This document shows positions 12,218 to 22,771 of a stretch of DNA of 64,000 bases, one piece after another. This DNA is from Blastococcus sp. Marseille-P5729 (lineage in GTDB: Bacteria; Actinomycetota; Actinomycetes; Mycobacteriales; Antricoccaceae). The stretch is from assembly GCF_900292035.1 (NCBI RefSeq), contig NZ_OMPO01000001.1:503192-567191 (forward strand), in the 5' to 3' direction. Every line of letters starts with the position of its first letter. Position 1 is the stretch's first letter. Position numbers and translations under genes: made by a program. A model generated the notes under the pieces. That model saw nothing but the letters and a program-made list of their open reading frames with translations, had not been told where the DNA came from and searched no databases.

Positions 12218-13485
12218 TCCATGCCCCTCGCCATCCGGTCCAGTCGCTCGAAGACCGCCGCGTCGGCACGCAGCCCGTCGTGCTCGTACTGGTTGGTGAT
12301 CCACGCCCGCACCCCCGGCGTACGCCGAGCGACGTCGAGCGAGGCGTCGGCGTCGACGTACATGTCGTCGTAGTAGACGGCGGCCGCGACGGGGACCTCG
12401 TTGCCTGCCAGTCGCTCGGTGTCATACAGCGGATCCCAGTCCTGCTTGCCATGCAGCAGATCGGTGACCTCGGCGTACGGCGCAAGTCCGGGCACATCGG
12501 TGAACCGCCAGCGCTCCATCATCTCGCCGGTCAGCAGGGGGTGCGCTGCATCGCGCGCCAGCGCGCGGATCTCACCGCGGGTGCGGGTGGCCGCCCAGGA
12601 CGACGCGCCAGGGCCGTCGCAGTAGATCGCCTCCTGCAGGAGTGCGTACAACGGCGACGCCGCATCGTCGGTGCGCGCCGCGACGTCGGCAAGGAAGGCC
12701 GGCGTCAGCTCGTCGGCCACCAGCGCGTTCTCCAGCAGGTAGTGCAGACCGGCGCTGCCGTCGCTGCGCCCCAGCGCGATGCCGATCGCCAGCAGCCGAT
12801 CAGTGGTCAGCCGTCCGCCGTCCGGCAGCATCACGGGACGCTGCAGCCTGCGAACGAGAGCATCGAGGCGGCGCCGGTCGCCCGGGAAGGCGCGGAAGTG
12901 GTTGCCGTTCTTGGCGATGACCCGCATCCAGGTACGTCGGTAGACCTGCTCGGCACTCAGCCCGATCGGAGGGACGCCGCCGGTGATCAGGCATCGCTGC
13001 AGCCCCTCGGGCGCGAACGACAGATAGCTGAACGTGATGAAGCCGCCGTAGCTCTGCCCGAGAGTGCTCCACCGCCCGCCACCGGCCACCTCGGCGCGGA
13101 ACAGCTCGGCGTCTCGCACGATGGCGTCGGCTCGGAGCGCCGAGACATATCGCGCGGCACCCTCCGCACCGCGCCGGGTCACGACGGACGGCAGCAGCGG
13201 CGTCGAGGAGCCGGTTCCACGCTGGTCCAGCAGCAGCACCCGGTAGCGACGCAGCGCCGCGTCCAGCCATCCGGCCCGGTTCGTCGGGCGGGGCGCCGCC
13301 CCGCCGGGGCCGCCCTGCAGGAACAACAGCCACGGCAATGATCCCGGGTCGTCATGCTCGGCGCCGACCACCTCCCGCGCGTAGACCTCGATGGACTCGC
13401 CGTCCGGGTCGGCGTACCGCAGGGGTGCCCGCACCGAGTGGTCGCGGGCCCGGATGCCGGGCACGAGAAGGTGGTACGGGTTCAC
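12214..13485 (-). CDS. alpha/beta hydrolase, proline iminopeptidase-like (S33)
   Basis: The 423-residue protein resembles the S33 prolyl aminopeptidases. It has the oxyanion-region motif LFLQGGPGG near residue 57, the LLLDQRGTGSS strand, the nucleophile elbow GQSYGGF near residue 145, and a C-terminal His in YEHDGL. This supports an alpha/beta hydrolase acting on small peptides or amides, but the substrate is unproven. The GTG start has AGGAG five bases upstream. The gene overlaps iscS by four bases, so it is probably the first gene of the hydrolase-iscS-mnmA-MetE-like operon. Confidence 0.82.
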   Translation of the reverse strand: MNPYHLLVPGIRARDHSVRAPLRYADPDGESIEVYAREVVGAEHDDPGSLPWLLFLQGGPGGAAPRPTNRAGWLDAALRRYRVLLLDQRGTGSSTPLLPSVVTRRGAEGAARYVSALRADAIVRDAELFRAEVAGGGRWSTLGQSYGGFITFSYLSFAPEGLQRCLITGGVPPIGLSAEQVYRRTWMRVIAKNGNHFRAFPGDRRRLDALVRRLQRPVMLPDGGRLTTDRLLAIGIALGRSDGSAGLHYLLENALVADELTPAFLADVAARTDDAASPLYALLQEAIYCDGPGASSWAATRTRGEIRALARDAAHPLLTGEMMERWRFTDVPGLAPYAEVTDLLHGKQDWDPLYDTERLAGNEVPVAAAVYYDDMYVDADASLDVARRTPGVRAWITNQYEHDGLRADAAVFERLDRMARGME

Positions 13486-13529
13486 GGGCGCTCCTGTTCG
13501 TTCGCTGGTGTCCGGCCGGACGGCCAGAC

Positions 13530-16220
13530 CTAGTGCGCGGCGTCCTCCCAGTTCGGGCCGACGCCTACCGACACCTCCATCGGCACATCGAGGGTCGCCG
13601 CCGCACCCATCTGCTTGCGCACCAGCTCCTCCACCTGCTCGCGCTCCCCCGGCGCGATCTCGAGCACCAGCTCGTCATGGACCTGCAGCAGCATGCGCGA
13701 GCGCACCCCCGCATCGCGCAACGCCTGCTCGACACCGAGCATCGCGACCTTGATGATGTCGGCGGCCGATCCCTGGATCGGCGCGTTGAGGGCCATCCGC
13801 TCGGCAGCATCGCGGCGCTGCCGGTTGTCGCTGGTGAGGTCGGGAAGATAGCGCCGCCGCCCCATGATCGTCTCGGTGTAACCGACGACGCGTGCCTCCT
13901 CGACGACATCGCGCAGGTAGTCGCGGACGCCGCCGAAGCGCTCGAAATAGGCCTCCATCTGCAGGCGGGCCTCCTCCGGGGGGATGCGCAGCTGCTGCGA
14001 CAGGCCGTACGCCGACAGGCCGTAGGCCAGGCCGTAGGACATCGCCTTGATCCGGCGACGCATCTCGGGGTCGACATCGGTGGTCTCGATGCCGAAGGCG
14101 CGGGCCGCGACGAAGGTGTGCAGGTCCTCACCGGAGGTGAAAGCCTCGATGAGCCCGGCGTCCCCGGAGAGGTGGGCCATGATGCGCATCTCGATCTGGC
14201 TGTAGTCGGCGGTCATCAACGACTCGTACCCGGCGCCCGGCACGAACGCGCGGCGGATCTGGCGCCCCTCCGCGCTGCGCACGGGCACGTTCTGCAGGTT
14301 GGGGTCGGTGGAGCTCAGCCGGCCGGTGGCCGCGACCATCTGCTGGAAGGTCGTGTGCACCCGCCCGGCGTCGTCCGCGAGCGGGATCAAGCCGTCCACG
14401 ACACTGCGCAGGCGGCTGATGTCACGATGGCGCATGAGCAGCACCAGGAAGGGATGGTCAGTCTGCTCCAGCAGCCCCTTCAACGAGTCGGCGTCCGTGG
14501 TGTACCCGCTCTTGATCTTCTTGGTCTTGGGCAGCCCCAGCTCGTCAAACAGCACGACCTGCAGCTGTTTCGGCGAGCCGAGGTTGATCTCGTGCCCGAT
14601 GACGGCGTACGCCTCGGACGCGACGTTGGCGACCTCGTCAGCGAACTGCCTGGACAGCTCCTGCAGGTACGGTCCGTCGACGGCGATGCCGCGGATCTCC
14701 ATCTCCGCCAGCAACTGCGCCAGCGGCAGCTCCATTTCGGTGAGCAGCGCTGCAGCACCCCGGTTCTGCACCTCGGGCTCGAGCGCGTCGAAAAGCTGCG
14801 TGGTGCCGACCGCGCGGGAGATCTGCTCGGCGGCGATCTGATGGTCGGCCTCCTCCTCACCTCCGTCGAGGGTGAGCTGCTCCGCGCCTGCGGCGGCCTC
14901 GGCCTGCAGCTCGCGGTGCAGGTACGCCGTGGTGAGCGCGCCGAGGTCGAAGGTGCGACGGCCGGGGTTGACCAGGTAGGCCGCGAGCGCCGTGTCGCCC
15001 GCGAGACCGTCGAGAGCCCATCCGCGCGCCGCGATCGCCAGCAGCGGGCCCTTGATGTCGTGCCCGATCTTCGGTCGCCGGGGATCGGCCAGCCAGCGGG
15101 CGAGCGACTGCTCGTCCGCCGGGTCCATGGTGTCGCTGGTGATGTCGGCGTACGCCGCTTCGGCTCCGTTCAGCGCGATCCCGGTGAGCTCGCCGGTGCC
15201 CCGCCCCCACTCCCCACGGAAGGACACGGCAGTCGACGCCTCGGAGGAGGTGTGCTGGTCGAGCCAGTCACCCAGCGTGCCCGGTGGGATCGTGACGACA
15301 TCCACGTCGATCGCATCGGCGGTCACCGGCTCGTCGGAGGCCAGGACGGCATTGAGCCGGTCGCGTATCTGGCCCCGGAACTGCAGCTCGTCGAAGGTCC
15401 TGTTCAGCGCATCGGCGTTCATGCCGGAGATGACCGCCTGCTGCGGGCCCATCTCGAGCTCGAGGTCGTCACGTAACCGGTTCAGCGAATAGTTGCGCTC
15501 GACCGACGGGAGGTGCTCGCGCAGTGACTCTCCCGCCTTTCCCTTGATCTCGCCCAGGTGCTCGATGATCCCGTCGATGCCCCCGTACGCCGTAATCCAC
15601 TTCGCAGCCGTCTTCGGGCCGACGCCGGGGACGCCCGGGAGGTTGTCGGAAGTCTCGCCGACGAGCGCGGCGAGGTCTCGATACCGCTCGGGCGGGACGC
15701 CGTACTTTCCCTCCACCTCGGCGGAGTCCATCCGGGAGAGCACCGAGACGCCCTGCTTCGGGTAGAGCACCGTGACCCCGCCGCCGACCAGCTGGAAGGC
15801 GTCCCGGTCACCGGAGCAGATGAGCACGTCCATGCCGTCGGCTCGCGCCTGGCGGGTAAGGGTGGCGATGATGTCGTCGGCCTCGAAGCCCTCCTTCGTC
15901 AGCCAGCTGATGCCCATCGCGTCCAGGACGTCCTGGATGCGCGAGACCTGGCCCTTGAACTCGTCGGGTGACTTCGAGCGGTTCGCCTTGTACTCGGCGT
16001 AGGACTCGGTCCGGAACGAGACGCGGGATAGGTCGAAGGCGACGGCGACGTGGGTGGGCTCCTCGTCACGCAGCAAGTTGATCAGCATCGACGTGAAGCC
16101 GTAGACCGCGTTCGTCGACTGCCCGGTCGTGGTCTGGAAGTTCTCCGCGGGTAGGGCGAAGAAGGCGCGGTAGGCCAGGGAATGCCCATCGAGCAAGAGC
16201 AGGCGCTTGTTGTCACTCAC
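13530..16220 (-). CDS. polA: DNA polymerase I
   Basis: PolA fills gaps and removes RNA primers in replication and repair. The 896-residue protein has an N-terminal 5'-3' exonuclease (LLLLDGHSLAYRAFFALP, then GFEADDIIATL and SDNLPGVPGVG), a central proofreading-like domain that looks degenerate because the expected Asp/Glu metal ligands are not obvious, and a C-terminal polymerase domain with DYSQIEMRI and LLQVHDELV. A weak exonuclease region is usual in actinobacteria. I chose the GTG at 16220 because the longer frame runs into the divergent thioesterase gene 23 bases away. Confidence 0.96.
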   Translation of the reverse strand: MSDNKRLLLLDGHSLAYRAFFALPAENFQTTTGQSTNAVYGFTSMLINLLRDEEPTHVAVAFDLSRVSFRTESYAEYKANRSKSPDEFKGQVSRIQDVLDAMGISWLTKEGFEADDIIATLTRQARADGMDVLICSGDRDAFQLVGGGVTVLYPKQGVSVLSRMDSAEVEGKYGVPPERYRDLAALVGETSDNLPGVPGVGPKTAAKWITAYGGIDGIIEHLGEIKGKAGESLREHLPSVERNYSLNRLRDDLELEMGPQQAVISGMNADALNRTFDELQFRGQIRDRLNAVLASDEPVTADAIDVDVVTIPPGTLGDWLDQHTSSEASTAVSFRGEWGRGTGELTGIALNGAEAAYADITSDTMDPADEQSLARWLADPRRPKIGHDIKGPLLAIAARGWALDGLAGDTALAAYLVNPGRRTFDLGALTTAYLHRELQAEAAAGAEQLTLDGGEEEADHQIAAEQISRAVGTTQLFDALEPEVQNRGAAALLTEMELPLAQLLAEMEIRGIAVDGPYLQELSRQFADEVANVASEAYAVIGHEINLGSPKQLQVVLFDELGLPKTKKIKSGYTTDADSLKGLLEQTDHPFLVLLMRHRDISRLRSVVDGLIPLADDAGRVHTTFQQMVAATGRLSSTDPNLQNVPVRSAEGRQIRRAFVPGAGYESLMTADYSQIEMRIMAHLSGDAGLIEAFTSGEDLHTFVAARAFGIETTDVDPEMRRRIKAMSYGLAYGLSAYGLSQQLRIPPEEARLQMEAYFERFGGVRDYLRDVVEEARVVGYTETIMGRRRYLPDLTSDNRQRRDAAERMALNAPIQGSAADIIKVAMLGVEQALRDAGVRSRMLLQVHDELVLEIAPGEREQVEELVRKQMGAAATLDVPMEVSVGVGPNWEDAAH

Positions 16221-16243
16221 CTGGTCGAGTCTAGGGTTGTCGT

Positions 16244-16699
16244 ATGACAAGCGACGCACCCGAAGCGAGCAACCCGCCTCATCCGCGACCGAAGGTCTTC
16301 GACGAGCGGACCGTGCCCGCGGGGCAGCTGGACGAGAAGCTCGGCATCCAGTACCTCGACTACAATCCCGCGCGCACCGTGGCGACCATGCCCGTAGCGG
16401 GAAATCTCCAGCCGTACGGCCTGATGCATGGCGGCGCATCGGCCGCGCTCGCGGAAAGCATCGGCTCGACCTGCGCCGTGCTCAACTCCGACGGGGCGGT
16501 CTGCGTGGGCGTTCAGGTGCTGGCCAACCATCACCGCGCGGCCCGCGCGGGCGTCGTTACCGCGGTCGCCAGGCCGGTGCACTCGGGCCGGTCGTTGAAG
16601 ACCATCGCCATCGAGATCACCAACGAGGACGACGAACTGGTGTGCTCGGCGCAGCTCACCGCGATGGCGCTGCCGAAGGCGCCGGGGGCACGCAGCTAG
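16244..16699 (+). CDS. hotdog-fold thioesterase (PaaI-like)
   Basis: The 151-residue protein is a PaaI-type hotdog thioesterase, predicted to hydrolyse an acyl- or aryl-CoA. The signature GLMHGGASAALAESIGS near residue 66 contains the conserved His-Gly-Gly and a catalytic Glu. Strands typical of the fold follow (VQVLANHHRAARAG and the SGRSLKTIAIEI region). The gene is divergent from polA with only 23 bases between, and its TAG overlaps the convergent GNAT stop by four bases. The natural substrate cannot be read from the sequence. Confidence 0.85.
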   Translation: MTSDAPEASNPPHPRPKVFDERTVPAGQLDEKLGIQYLDYNPARTVATMPVAGNLQPYGLMHGGASAALAESIGSTCAVLNSDGAVCVGVQVLANHHRAARAGVVTAVARPVHSGRSLKTIAIEITNEDDELVCSAQLTAMALPKAPGARS

Positions 16700-17271
16700 C
16701 CCAACGAGGAGGAGCGGCCGCGGATCCGGCGCCGGGCGGTCTCACGGGCGGCCACCGGCTGACCGAGGCCGAGGGTCCGTCGCAGGGTGCCGACGGTCGT
16801 GACCCGGCGGTGCTCCATGGGCATGAAGCCGGCCTTGGCGAAGTACCGGTTGACGTCGCGTGACTCGTTGGCCACGCCGACGATGACGTACTCGGCGGAG
16901 AGCTCCTCCGCGAACCGGGTGACCGCCGCGAGCAGCTCTCGCCCCACTCCGCGGTGCCGGCGCTGGTCGGGCACGACCAGATAGTGGACGTCGATCGCCG
17001 GGCGCCCGACCAGCGAGCTGAACAGGTTCTCGGAGGTGACCGCGAAGCCGGCGATCTGCCCACTGCCGGTCTCGATCGCGAGCAGGGTGCGAAACTCCGG
17101 GCTCGCGATGACGGCGGTGAAGTCGGGAGTCGGACCGCCGGGCGGATCGAGGACCAGTCGCGAACCCGAGGGCAGGCGGGCCTCGGCGGCCATCGCGTCC
17201 CGCACCATCGAAGTGATCGCGTCCGCGTCCTGCGCGGTCGCGTCTCGGATGAGTAGCGATCCCCTGGTCAT
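16696..17271 (-). CDS. GNAT-family N-acetyltransferase
   Basis: The 191-residue product has the acetyl-CoA binding motif of GNAT enzymes at about residues 107-125 (VPDQRRHRGVGRELLAAV), preceded by the core strand IDVHYLVV and followed by NRYFAKAGFMPMEHRR. This indicates an acetyl transfer to an unknown amine. The ATG at 17271 was taken because the upstream extension is out of phase with any signal and crosses a likely terminator. The gene lies after the liv operon, separated from livF by 77 bases. Confidence 0.82.
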   Translation of the reverse strand: MTRGSLLIRDATAQDADAITSMVRDAMAAEARLPSGSRLVLDPPGGPTPDFTAVIASPEFRTLLAIETGSGQIAGFAVTSENLFSSLVGRPAIDVHYLVVPDQRRHRGVGRELLAAVTRFAEELSAEYVIVGVANESRDVNRYFAKAGFMPMEHRRVTTVGTLRRTLGLGQPVAARETARRRIRGRSSSLG

Positions 17272-17310
17272 TTGCACCTCGACCGTCCTGAGCACCTGAC
17301 CGACACAACC

Positions 17311-17351
17311 TAGCACCGGTCGTCTCGCTGGGCCGGTCGACCGGAATGCTA
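17311..17351 (-). terminator. possible terminator at the end of the liv operon
   Basis: A stem of CCGGTCG (17316-17322) with CGACCGG (17338-17344) is extended by TAGCA (17311-17315) pairing with TGCTA (17347-17351) across a two-base bulge. It overlaps the livF stop codon. There is no T tract, as is common in actinobacteria, so termination here is an inference from position. Confidence 0.4.
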
Positions 17352-18065
17352 GCCCTGCCCGCCGAGGTAGGCGTCGATGATGCTCTGGTCGTGCAGCAGC
17401 TCCTTGCCGGTGCCGGACTTGGTGACCGCTCCGGTCTCCAGGATGTAGGCGCGGTGCGAGCGCGACAGCGCGCCCTTGGCGTTCTGCTCCACAAGCAGCA
17501 CGGTGACGCCCTCGCGGTTGATGGTCGAGATGATCTCGAGGATCTGCTGGATGATCTTCGGGGCCAGGCCCAGCGACGGCTCGTCGAGCAGCAGCAGCCG
17601 GGGCCGGGACATCAGCGCGCGGCCGATGGCGAGCATCTGCTGCTCGCCGCCGGACATCAGCCCACCCTTCTGATCCTTGCGCTCCGCGAGCCGCGGGAAC
17701 AGCTCGAAGACGTGCTCGACCATCTGGTTGTAGGCCTGCTTCGACTCGAACTTCCGGGCGTAGGTGCCCATGTCGAGGTTCTCCAGGACGGTCATCCCCG
17801 GGAAGATGCCGCGTCCCTCGGGCGCCTGACAGATCCCGGCCTGCACGCGGTGGTGCGGCGCCATCCTCGAGATGTCCTCGCCCTCGAAGACGATCGAGCC
17901 GCGGGTAAGTGGACGCACCCCGGAGATCGCGCGCATGGTGGTCGTCTTGCCTGCTCCGTTGGCGCCGATGAGGGAGACGACCTCGCCCTCGTTGACCTGC
18001 AAGTCGATGCCGTGCAGCGCCTCGATGGCGCCGTAGTTGACGACGACGTCCTTCAGCTCGAGCAT
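17349..18065 (-). CDS. livF: branched-chain amino acid ABC transporter ATPase (LivF)
   Basis: LivF is one of two ATPases that power the high-affinity branched-chain amino acid importer on the inner face of the membrane. The 238-residue length is typical. Walker A is GANGAGKTT near residue 35, the signature region is MSGGEQQMLAIGRAL and Walker B is LLLLDEPSLGL. It starts 2 bases after the livG stop and is the last gene of the livJ-H-M-G-F operon. A candidate terminator overlaps its end. Confidence 0.95.
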   Translation of the reverse strand: MLELKDVVVNYGAIEALHGIDLQVNEGEVVSLIGANGAGKTTTMRAISGVRPLTRGSIVFEGEDISRMAPHHRVQAGICQAPEGRGIFPGMTVLENLDMGTYARKFESKQAYNQMVEHVFELFPRLAERKDQKGGLMSGGEQQMLAIGRALMSRPRLLLLDEPSLGLAPKIIQQILEIISTINREGVTVLLVEQNAKGALSRSHRAYILETGAVTKSGTGKELLHDQSIIDAYLGGQG

Positions 18066-18067
18066 TC

Positions 18068-18972
18068 CTACTCCCCGTCCTGGTCGGTGTCGTCGTCCAC
18101 GCCGAGGTAGGCCGCGATGACGGCGGGGTCGTTGCGGATGTCCTCGGGAACCCCCTCGGCGATCTTGCGCCCGAACTCAAGGACGACGATCCGGTCGGTG
18201 ACGCCCATGACCACCCGCATGTCATGCTCGATCAGCAGCACGGTGTAGCCCTGGTCGCGGATCTCCTGGATCAGCCCCATCAGCTGCACCTTCTCGGCCG
18301 GGTTGAACCCGGCCGCAGGCTCGTCGAGGCACAGCAGCTTGGGCTCGGTGGCCAACGCGCGGGCGATCTCCAGGCGGCGCTGGTATCCGTACGGAAGCGA
18401 TCGGGCGGGCTCGTGGGCGCGGTCGGCGATGCCGACGAACTCCAGAAGCTCCATTCCCCTGTCGTAGGCGATCCGCTCCTCGCGGCGGTGTCGAGGCGAG
18501 CGGAAGACCGCGCCGGCGATCGAGGTCTTGTGCCGCGCGTCGATGCCGACGGCGACATTCTCCAGGGCCGTCATGGACGCGAACAGCCGAATGTTCTGGA
18601 AGGTGCGCGCGATGCCCATTCGGGTGATCTGGTTGCGCTTCATCCGGCGCAGCGGCGTCCCGTCGAAGATGACCTGGCCCGAGCTCGGCGTGTATACACC
18701 GGTCATCGCGTTGAAGCAGGTGGTCTTCCCGGCCCCGTTGGGGCCGATCAGGCCGAGGATCTCACCGCGCTTGATGTCGAAGCTCACCGAGTCCATTGCC
18801 TTCAGGCCGCCGAACTGCATGGTGACGTCCTGCAGGCTCACCAGTGTCTCGCCGACAGCGGCATTCACATCGCGCTCGAGGTGGACGTCCATCTCCGACT
18901 GGTCGACCTGCGTGAAGGTGTCGACGGGGTGCTTGATCGCGCCGATGTCGTCGGGGTTGGTCGACATGCTCA

Positions 18973-18973
<1 letters not shown>
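18068..18973 (-). CDS. livG: branched-chain amino acid ABC transporter ATPase (LivG)
   Basis: LivG is the second ATPase of the Liv importer. The 301-residue product has Walker A GPNGAGKTT near residue 71, a degenerate signature LPYGYQRRLEIARAL, Walker B LLCLDEPAAGFNP and the C-terminal LivG extension. A roughly 40-residue acidic N-terminal extension before the ATPase core (MSMSTNPDDIGAI onward) is longer than in E. coli LivG. The ATG at 18973 has AGGGAGGAG upstream and shares one base with the livM stop, which fixes the start. Confidence 0.95.
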
Positions 18974-20261
<1,288 letters not shown>

Positions 20262-20265
<4 letters not shown>

Positions 20266-21272
20266 ACTCGAGCCTTTCCGAGCGACTCACCGAGGATGCC
20301 GGTGGGCCGGAACATCAGGATGAGGATCAGCAGGACGAAGGCGATCGCGTGCCGCCACTGGGCGCCGAAGAGCACCTGGCCCCAGTTCTCCGCGATGCCC
20401 AGCAGCAGGCCACCCAGCAGCGCCCCGCGCAAGTTGCCGATGCCGCCGAGCACCGCCGCCGCGAAGGCCTTCAGGCCGAGCAGGAAGCCGGCGTTGTAGA
20501 CCATGGTCTGCGGGACGTAGACGCTGTACAGCAGCGCCGCGGCGCCGGCGAGCACGCCACCGAAGAAGAAGGTGATCATGATGACCCGCTCGGGGTTGAC
20601 GCCCATCAGGGTCGCCGTGGTGGTGTCCTGGGAGACCGCGCGGATGCCGCGCCCGAGCTTGGTGCGATTGACGAAGTAGTCGGCGATCACCATCAGCAGC
20701 ACCGCGGCCCCGATGATGACCAGCTGTAGGTTGGTGACCTCGGCGCCCAGGAAGGTGAACTGGGTCTGGGCCTCGACGAGGCGGATGGGCCGTTCGGGGA
20801 CGGCGCCACGCCAGACGAAGAAGATCTGCTGGATGACGAAGGACGCGCCGATCGCCGTGATCAGGAAGACCAGCGGCGGGGCACCCTTCTTGCGCAGCGG
20901 CCGGTAGGCGATCCGCTCGACCGCGAGCGCGGTGCCGCCTGCGGCGAGCATCGAGATCAGCATCGCCAGCAGCAGGTACCCGAGGGTGAGGCCGGCGCCC
21001 TGGTCGTAAGCATCGGCGCTGGGTGAGAAGCCGAGCGCCTGCAGCACGAAGTACTGCACGAACAGGCCCACGAGGAAGACCTCGGAATGGGCGAAGTTGA
21101 TCAGACGAAGGACGCCGTACACGAGCGTGTACCCGATCGCGACCAGCGCGTAGATCGCTCCGACGGTCAGGCCGCTGACCGTGTACTGCATGAAGTTGTT
21201 GAACAGGCCTTCGACGTTGAAGGTGATCCAGTCCACGGCGAGCAGGCTCGCCGACGATGCCTCTAGCACCAT
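20262..21272 (-). CDS. livH: branched-chain amino acid ABC transporter permease (LivH)
   Basis: LivH is the partner membrane permease of LivM. The 336-residue product has about eight to nine helices and family motifs such as LTVGAIYALVAIGYTLVYG near residue 27, LINFAHSEVF, and the conserved GIRAVSQDTTTATLMGVN loop that contacts the ATPase. ATG at 21272 is used; GTG at 21269 sits at a better distance from GGAG, so the first residue is uncertain. It is the second gene of the operon, separated from the binding-protein gene by 98 bases that hold a strong hairpin. Confidence 0.93.
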
Positions 21273-21310
21273 GTGCTCCGTGGGGTCGCTGGCTGACGGG
21301 CCCGCACGCG

Positions 21311-21343
21311 TCCGGGGCGTAACCGATGCGGCTACGCCCCGGA
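21311..21343 (-). terminator. attenuator-like hairpin between livJ and livH
   Basis: TCCGGGGCGTA (21311-21321) pairs perfectly with TACGCCCCGGA (21333-21343) across an 11-base loop. Its place, just after the binding-protein gene and before the permease genes, fits a partial terminator or an mRNA-stabilising hairpin that keeps binding protein in excess over membrane parts, a known arrangement in ABC importers. No T tract is present. Confidence 0.6.
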
Positions 21344-21370
21344 GCGTGCTGGCTACTGGGCAGGCAAGGG

Positions 21371-22591
21371 CTACTTGACCTCGTAGACCCAGATGTTGTT
21401 CTCCTCGAGCTCGCCGGTGCCGTCCCACTTGTAGTGGCGGGCAAGGCCGTCACCGTCGTAGTTGGTGACGAACTCGAGCATCGCCTCGCGCGTCGTGGCG
21501 CCGGAGTCGATTCCCTTCAGCATGATCGTGGCCAGGTCATAGCCCTCGGTCGAGTAGACGCCGGGTACCGCGCCGCCGGAGACCTCCTCGTACTCGGCTG
21601 CGAAGTCCTCCGGGGCCGGCCCGCACGGGCAGGACAGGATGGCGCCCTTGGACGCCGATCCGGCGCCGTCGACGAACGCCGGGTCGTTCACGCCGTCTCC
21701 GGAGACGAAGGTGGCCTCCACGCCGCCCTCCTTCAGCTGCTGGGCCAGGGGCGCGGCCTCGGCGTAGTAACCGGCGTAGATGACGGCGTCCACGTCGGCG
21801 TCCTTGACCTGGGTCACGATCGCCGAGAACTCCTTGTCCTTGGTCTTCGTGTCCGCCTCGCAGGTGACCAGGTCACCGAGACCGGTCTTCAGCTCGGCGG
21901 CGAAGCCCTTGCCGTAGTCCGAGTCGTCCTTGATCAGGCAAACCTTCTCGGGCTTCATCTCGTTCTTGACGTATGCCGCGAGCGCCGGGCCCTGCACCGC
22001 GTCGTTGGCCAGGCCGCGGAAGAAGGTCTTCCAGCCGTTCTTCGACAGGTCCGGGTTGGTGGCCGAGGCGCTGAGCGCGGGCAGGCCGGCGTCGGCGAAC
22101 TGGCCGCTGACCGCGTTGGTCTCGCCGGAGAACGCGGGACCGAGCAGCGCGATGACGGACGCGTCGCCGATGATCGACGGTGCGACCTGGGTGGCCTTCT
22201 CCGGGGCGCCCTCGGTGTCAAACTCCTTGACCTCGACCTGGCAGTCGGGGTTGGCGTCGTTGTGCTTCTTGATCGCCACCTCCATGCCCCAGCGGATGTT
22301 CTTGCCCAACGCGGCGTTGTCACCGGTCAGGGCACCCGCGAAGCCGAGGGCGATGCCTTCGCACTTGGCGCTGCCATCGCCTGCCGGGTCGGCCGGTTCG
22401 GCGTCCTCCCCGGCCTCGACGGGCTTGCCTTCCTTGTCAATCTGCTGCAGCGGCTGGATGGTGAGTTCGTCGGACGAGCCGCCACCCCCGCCGTTGCCAC
22501 CGGAACCGGTCTCCTTCTCGCCGCACCCGGTCAGCGCCAGAGCGACGACTGCGCTCACGGCGATGACTCCGCGGACCGAATGACGCGCCAC
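21371..22591 (-). CDS. livJ: branched-chain amino acid ABC transporter binding lipoprotein
   Basis: This is the extracytoplasmic substrate-binding lipoprotein of the Liv importer. It starts VARHSVRGVIAVSAVV, has a hydrophobic signal and a lipobox LALTGC with Cys23 as the lipidation site, a Gly-rich linker, then a type I periplasmic-binding fold (GFAGALTGDNAALG, later CLIKDDSDYGKGFA and YAGYYAEAAPLAQQL). The 406-residue length is normal. GTG at 22591 is chosen over GTG at 22597 because AGGAGG (22597-22602) overlaps the upstream codon but sits five bases from this one. Confidence 0.94.
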   Translation of the reverse strand: MARHSVRGVIAVSAVVALALTGCGEKETGSGGNGGGGGSSDELTIQPLQQIDKEGKPVEAGEDAEPADPAGDGSAKCEGIALGFAGALTGDNAALGKNIRWGMEVAIKKHNDANPDCQVEVKEFDTEGAPEKATQVAPSIIGDASVIALLGPAFSGETNAVSGQFADAGLPALSASATNPDLSKNGWKTFFRGLANDAVQGPALAAYVKNEMKPEKVCLIKDDSDYGKGFAAELKTGLGDLVTCEADTKTKDKEFSAIVTQVKDADVDAVIYAGYYAEAAPLAQQLKEGGVEATFVSGDGVNDPAFVDGAGSASKGAILSCPCGPAPEDFAAEYEEVSGGAVPGVYSTEGYDLATIMLKGIDSGATTREAMLEFVTNYDGDGLARHYKWDGTGELEENNIWVYEVK

Positions 22592-22663
22592 GCGCACCTC
22601 CTGATCACTTTGACGGTGCTGGGTGCGCGCACGTCGCGGGCAGCTTCCGGCATCGTCAAGGAG

Positions 22664-22696
22664 AACAAATTAGCGTCGCACGATTACCAATTTGTT
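22664..22696. promoter_or_regulatory. AT-rich inverted repeat in the liv promoter region
   Basis: AACAAATT (22664-22671) and AATTTGTT (22689-22696) form an inverted repeat with a 17-base spacer, in an AT-rich island upstream of livJ that stands out in this GC-rich sequence. On the minus strand TTGCAT and TAACAA with a 17-base spacer could be a promoter overlapping it. A dimeric regulator site is plausible but not shown. Exact boxes are uncertain. Confidence 0.4.
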
Positions 22697-22771
22697 AAGT
22701 GGCACTGCTCCGTTATGCAACAGCAATAATGTGACCGGCGTCGCGTTACCTGCGAGTAGGTGTGATATGGG

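Noticed and set aside
10094-12373. Long plus-strand open frame of 759 codons
   Set aside because: It lies antisense to mnmA and iscS, whose catalytic residues are intact; the translation is arginine-rich and without motifs.
13510-13521. GTCCGGCCGGAC palindrome after polA as a terminator
   Set aside because: It is self-complementary without a loop and the flanking pairs are imperfect, so it is too weak to call.
13338-15476. Plus-strand frame of 712 codons
   Set aside because: It is antisense to polA. The polA frame carries the whole set of polymerase motifs.
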